Positions 59,775 through 64,000 of a stretch of DNA of 64,000 nt are shown here, piece by piece. The stretch comes from Tenebrio molitor (lineage: Eukaryota > Arthropoda > Insecta > Coleoptera > Tenebrionidae). The stretch spans positions 46,190,001 to 46,254,000 of the forward strand of contig NC_091046.1 of the NCBI RefSeq assembly GCF_963966145.1, given 5' to 3'. A program made the translations under genes and the position numbers. The notes below the pieces were generated by a model. That model was not told the origin of the DNA. It did no database searches and worked only from the letters and a program-made list of their open reading frames with translations. How positions within the stretch are numbered: the stretch's first letter is position 1; every line of letters starts with the position of its first letter.

Positions 59775-61140
59775 AGGGTGCCACGTTAATTCCCCGCCAC
59801 CTAATTAAAACCCTCAATTAAGCTCGCCTTAATTCGTCAAGGACACGATCCGGGGGAGATTATCGCGCGAGGGTCGTTCCGATTTTTTATGTGACGATAT
59901 TAAGGGCGCTTTCACCCTCGCCGGAGAAAAAATGAGTCACGACTTTTAAATTATTGATCTGGCGCGGGATCACATCCACCCGACAAACTTACCAATTTCC
60001 GATAAGCAAGGGACGCTTCGCTAATTTCGTTTTCACATATTCAACCCCGAGGAAATTCAATACGTGGGCGAGCTTTACGTCCGGACGTGGAATTTTCAGG
60101 CAATTAAAAGCGCGCCGCGACCGAATCTAGCAAAGACGTGACTTTGGCCGCGACCGTATTATTTTTTAATCCGAGCATGATCATCTCGCAGGAAAGCAAT
60201 TCGATCGACAACACAAACATTTGTGCAGTGTAATCTTCGTAAATTGGTTATCTGTCACTGTCATCGGTTTAATTCCGAATGTCTTAGGCCCCGTTCACAA
60301 TTAATATTGACGCTTCGTAGTTTGTTTATATAACGCGTGACAGATCGGTCCGCCTCCGCTCCGTCACAATTATGGTGTAAATTGTTTAGGTAATTAGTTT
60401 AACTACTGTATCCCTATTAAGGTACTAATTACAATTTGTTAAGAGCGGTTCACACTATAATTAGTCGCGACGTCACGTCCGCCCGGTCTTCCTGCTCGAC
60501 GCGCCCCCCCGAAAAAAACTTGGAAATTTTCAATATAACGATGTAGCAGAGCGAACGGAGATATTTTATAATTCAGAAAAACTGCGCGTCGGAAGCAAAA
60601 ATCCATATCTCACCCCAAGGCAACCCTCCCTTCGCTATTATAACTCGCGGAGCGAAAAAGTAAATTTTAAGAAACCCTCGCCCTCGCTTTACAGTCGACC
60701 AAGTGCGCACTGGGGGCGATTTCAATCGACCGGGGGCCGGAACCGACTTGGACGGGTGCAATTAAATAGGCAATTTATTTTTTATGTGACTCCGGGATTT
60801 TTTAATCAAAACCGCGATATAATTAAAAAGTGGCTCGAACGCAATTTCCACGATGCTCACTATTGTTTATGGTCCCCATAAAAAATACGGGGACCGGATC
60901 GCGATCGATAACTAATTTATTCGGGAATAATCCGGATCGACCTCCTAATAATCATAAAGCTCCACGGAAGAAGCACCGACAACTTTCATCAACCGTTACA
61001 GCTCTACAGAGTGTTCACGCAATTGACAAAATCTTTCTTTTAGTTGTTATTTTCAAAAATTCAAATTTATGCCGTTATGAATAAATTCACTCTGAGGGTC
61101 CTCTATTGGTGCAAAACTACATTAGAAAACACTTCACTGA
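59775..61140. other. Non-coding DNA downstream of the last recognised exon
   Basis: Mixed GC-rich and AT-rich DNA with no recognised gene. If exon 4 ends at 59774, part of this is 3' untranslated sequence. I could not identify a convincing polyadenylation site. Confidence 0.4.
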
Positions 61141-62850
61141 CACAATACTGAGTCAATGGTCCATGAAAAACTAATCTCGACGCGTAGATTGGTTCGTACT
61201 GGCCGTGCTACACAACTGTCAAAATAAAACCGTTTAAAATTGTTTGAACGAAATTGCTCTGGAAATCTTGGTTTTGTCAAATTAGTGATGCGTTGCTCTA
61301 ATTTTCCAGCGCAAATTTTAATTCCAATTCAAATTAATTGTATTTTATTTGTATTTCAAAACTGATATTTTCAAAAAATAAAAAATAAATTGTACGATTC
61401 TGGAGGGTCGGTTTTTGACAGTTTTATTTTTCTACTAATGTAGAATTGTGTTAAAGATATTCCGATGATACAGTTGTGACTCACTGGACCGTGAAAAACC
61501 AATTTATATCCGTAGATTGATTCATACAGGCTGTGATAGATTTATAAGATAGAGAACTCCAAGAATCAAAGAAAGTTGTTTGGGATTGATGTTATGACAG
61601 TTATTGACAATCTCGGTGTGAATTAATCTGCGACTCTACTTTCACCTGGCTTTGGTAATTTAAATTCTCGTAGGTTTTTGTAACTTATTTGAAGAATCTT
61701 CCGACAAAAACGCTGCAGTTATGACTCACTGATTTGTGAAAAACGAATTCCGGTTCGTAGATTGTTTCATACCGGTTTTCGTGCATTTCTATTTATCAAA
61801 CAAGTTTTTTTACGTTTTCACATTTTACTATCACCCTGGTTATGTAATGTGTATTATTCGTGGGAATTAATCCACGACAGTACTTTTGTCTCGTTTTGGT
61901 GATTTCACTTCAATAGTTATCTCAAGAATTTTCAATTAAAACTTCTAGTTGAGGCCTAAAACATTAATTTCTTGACTCACCGATCTTTGAAAAACCAATT
62001 TCGATTCGTAGATTGATTCATGCAGGTTTTCATTAATTCATTGTTTTAAACTACTTAAGAGAAATTAAGTTTTTCCATGTTTTGAAATTGTATTACTGTG
62101 TTTCTGTTTTTCACGTTCTCAATAATGTCCCTACGAATTAATTTACGACAATATTTAGACAGTCTCTGACGAAAAATGTGAAACTTCGAGATACGCAACA
62201 GGCATGATTATAAAATAGATTTGTTTGATATTTTTCGACACAGCTGTGTGAATTAATCTACGATTGTACTTTTGTCTCGTTTTGGTGATTTAAAATAACT
62301 TCAATAACTATCTGAAGAATTTTCCTAGCTTGGGGCCTAAAACATTCATTTCTTAAGTAATAAAAGAAGAATGCACCGACCTCTGAGAAACCAATTTCAG
62401 TTCTTAGATTGATTCATGCATGTTTTCACTAACAACTGAATATTGTTTTGACCTAGTTAAGACAAATTTGTTTTGTTCATTTTTTCACGTTTTGAAATTG
62501 TTTTGCTCTGTTTGTCAATAATGTCTGTATGAAATAATCTACGACAAGAATATTTAGACACTGTGGCGAAAAATACAAAACCTGGAGATCTGCAGCAGAC
62601 ACAATTATAAAACTAGAAAAAAACGTTGTCTGGAATTGATTCGTTTGATGTCATTCAACACTCACAGCTGTGCGAATTAATCTACGACTGTACTTTGCTT
62701 TGCGTCCCCTTGATTTTTTAAAAGACATATTTGAATGATTTCCTATTAAGATGTACAAGGAATTGTGAACCACGAGTTCGTAAAACTTAAGTGAATGCGT
62801 AGATTGATTCATACAAAATATTTTTGATTTTTCAAGCTTCAAAATTAATT
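61140..62850. repeat. Array of interleaved direct and inverted 13-bp motifs
   Basis: GTAGATTGATTCA-type motifs occur near 61184, 61512, 61756, 62008, 62404 and 62799. Their reverse-complement form TGAATTAATCTAC occurs near 61621, 61865, 62136, 62251, 62531 and 62674. Direct copies are preceded by TCACTGG/CACCGA and GTGAAAAACCAATTT; inverted copies are followed by GACTGTACTTTTGTCTCG. Four direct-inverted pairs are 109-128 bases apart. This looks like a tandemly expanded foldback element with no coding frame. Confidence 0.8.
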
Positions 62851-62965
62851 TCACCCCGATTCTCCAGTGTCAACAACAATGTGACAATAATAATAACAAA
62901 ATAATCATACAGCAGTAATAGAATAAGTCACTGGATGACTAGTATCAAAGCACTATTGTCATTAG

Positions 62966-63176
62966 ATGAAGGAAGTTAAGCAGCCTGGGTCGCAGTCGGT
63001 ACTTCGCCGGGTGACAGGAGGTAAACCGCGTTCAGCTGCAACTTCACTACTTCACAACTTCATTATTTGAGTCTTGTCTTGTAATCGGTAACGTCGTGTG
63101 AACACTCTCCGGTGTGGTAAAATGTGGGCGTATTAAAATAAATTAATGGAACTATCTGTAATGACAAATAAATAAA
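62966..63176 (+). repeat. 5S-rRNA-derived SINE-like fragment
   Basis: Bases 62966-63032 align with the 3' half of eukaryotic 5S rRNA. They carry an A-box-like GGAAGTTAAGCAGC and a C-box-like GTCGGTACTTCGCCGGGTGAC, then TAAACCGCG. The 5' half of 5S rRNA is not recognisable. Unrelated sequence follows and ends in AAATAAATAAAT at about 63176. This is the layout of 5S-derived SINEs. A functional 5S gene is excluded by the missing 5' half. Confidence 0.6.
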
Positions 63177-63606
63177 TCATTCATTCCTCCCGGTTTCATT
63201 TTTTTTTAATTATTATTATTACATTTGTAACTACCTAGATTTATTTCTGTTCTAAAAATTAAATTAAGCAAGCGAGAATTTTCTTAATCCAACAACAATT
63301 TGTTAGTTGAATGGTATTTAGTTTCCAATAAATTACATTGAAAGTAATGTCAGTGGAGGAGGATATAATTTCAGTTTTGGCAACAAATCGTCTCATTGCA
63401 CACATTAATGTTGTTTCAAATGAATTAATTATTTTTGGAATTACTTCGTTTTTCAAGTTGGTGGATCTTCTCAATTACTGTTGGAACTGTAATCTAGTGC
63501 GTGGGAGGATACCAGTTTAGAACATTTTAACACTTTCCAGATCTCACCTCAATACCCAACCCAAATAAAATTCATTCATTCCTCCCGGTTTCAATTTTTT
63601 TTTTGG
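63174..63606. repeat. Segment flanked by a ~33-bp direct repeat
   Basis: ATTCATTCCTCCCGGTTTC followed by a T-run occurs at about 63179-63208 and again at about 63575-63604, in the same orientation 396 bases apart. Both copies are preceded by AAATAAA. It could be a long target-site duplication around an insertion or a local tandem duplication that later diverged. Confidence 0.55.
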
Positions 63607-64000
63607 GTGATGGCCGCCCCCTGGGCACCCTTCACGGTCCGGGTCCCGCTTCCTGTCCCATCCCGCGATAAGCAATTAGCCCCGTAATTTATGCGAGTAG
63701 TGCTCCGTTCGCAGTCATTGATCCGAGTCCTCGTCTGAAAATAAATGTTGTTGTGATTGAGTGGGCCGAGTCTTAACTACATTTTAATCAGACTCAATCT
63801 AAGACACAACTGTGATACAAATTTATACAAGACCACGTTACATTGGGCTTGCCTCAATTCCACTCGTCCAGAGGAGTGGCCGGTGTGCCGCCGGGAGTCC
63901 CCCCGGTCTCGACTCCGCTGAGCGACCGCTTTGAATGTTCAGTTTAATGTATTGACAAGTGTGTTATCTCCTGTATACGATTCTAATGGCGTTCTTTATT
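63607..64000. other. Non-coding DNA at window end
   Basis: A GC-rich part lies at 63.6-63.7 kb and another at 63.86-63.93 kb. No gene is recognised, and no further C2H2-type exon of zfh2 is seen here. Confidence 0.4.

Overview
The window is one animal, almost certainly insect and quite possibly beetle, locus: the zfh2 gene (ortholog of vertebrate ZFHX3/ZFHX4) on the + strand, embedded in about 50 kb of non-coding, repeat-rich DNA. Evidence for an animal nuclear genome is the set of very large exons encoding C2H2 fingers and homeodomains with GT/AG introns in compatible phases, CpG-containing GC-rich islets in AT-rich DNA, Tc1/mariner remnants, TA-flanked MITEs and a 5S-rRNA-derived fragment. 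The beetle assignment is only an inference from the general look of the repeats. No second protein-coding gene is supported.

Layout. 1-31 kb: upstream non-coding DNA. It holds a homeodomain-site (TAATTA) cluster at about 4.8-5.5 kb, a triplicated ~730-bp repeat (7.46-9.64 kb), a GC-rich promoter-like island (10.2-11.7 kb), an array of decayed transposase 3' ends (12.4-14.0 kb), a cluster with a 12-bp palindrome (16.2-17.6 kb), a ~130-bp GTAC satellite (18.9-21.3 kb), a second transposase-end array (23.5-24.35 kb), and a 1.7-kb pyrimidine-rich tract (27.0-28.8 kb). 31.0-46.8 kb: three giant coding exons of zfh2 (31023-33324, 37589-40491, 43672-46786), followed after a 12.7-kb intron by a probable C-terminal exon at 59521. 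Introns contain MITEs, degenerate tandem repeats and GC-rich islets that could be enhancers. 60-64 kb: an array of short inverted motifs (61.1-62.85 kb), a 5S-derived SINE-like fragment near 63.0 kb and a duplicated 33-bp segment.

The assembled zfh2 protein is about 2,770 residues through exon 3 (about 2,860 if the fourth exon runs to its stop). It carries about 23 C2H2 fingers and four homeodomains, the architecture of ZFHX3, whereas Drosophila Zfh2 is described with three homeodomains. It is a nuclear transcription factor; its three Q50 homeodomains would be expected to bind TAAT-type sites like those clustered upstream, so autoregulation is a reasonable but untested idea.

The most unusual signals outside the gene are the higher-order repeat structures: two tandem families (the transposase-end array and the GTAC satellite) each mix two diverged monomer types, and the 61-63 kb array intermixes direct and inverted copies of one short motif. 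GC contents and repeat boundaries are by-eye estimates; no alignment or database search was run.
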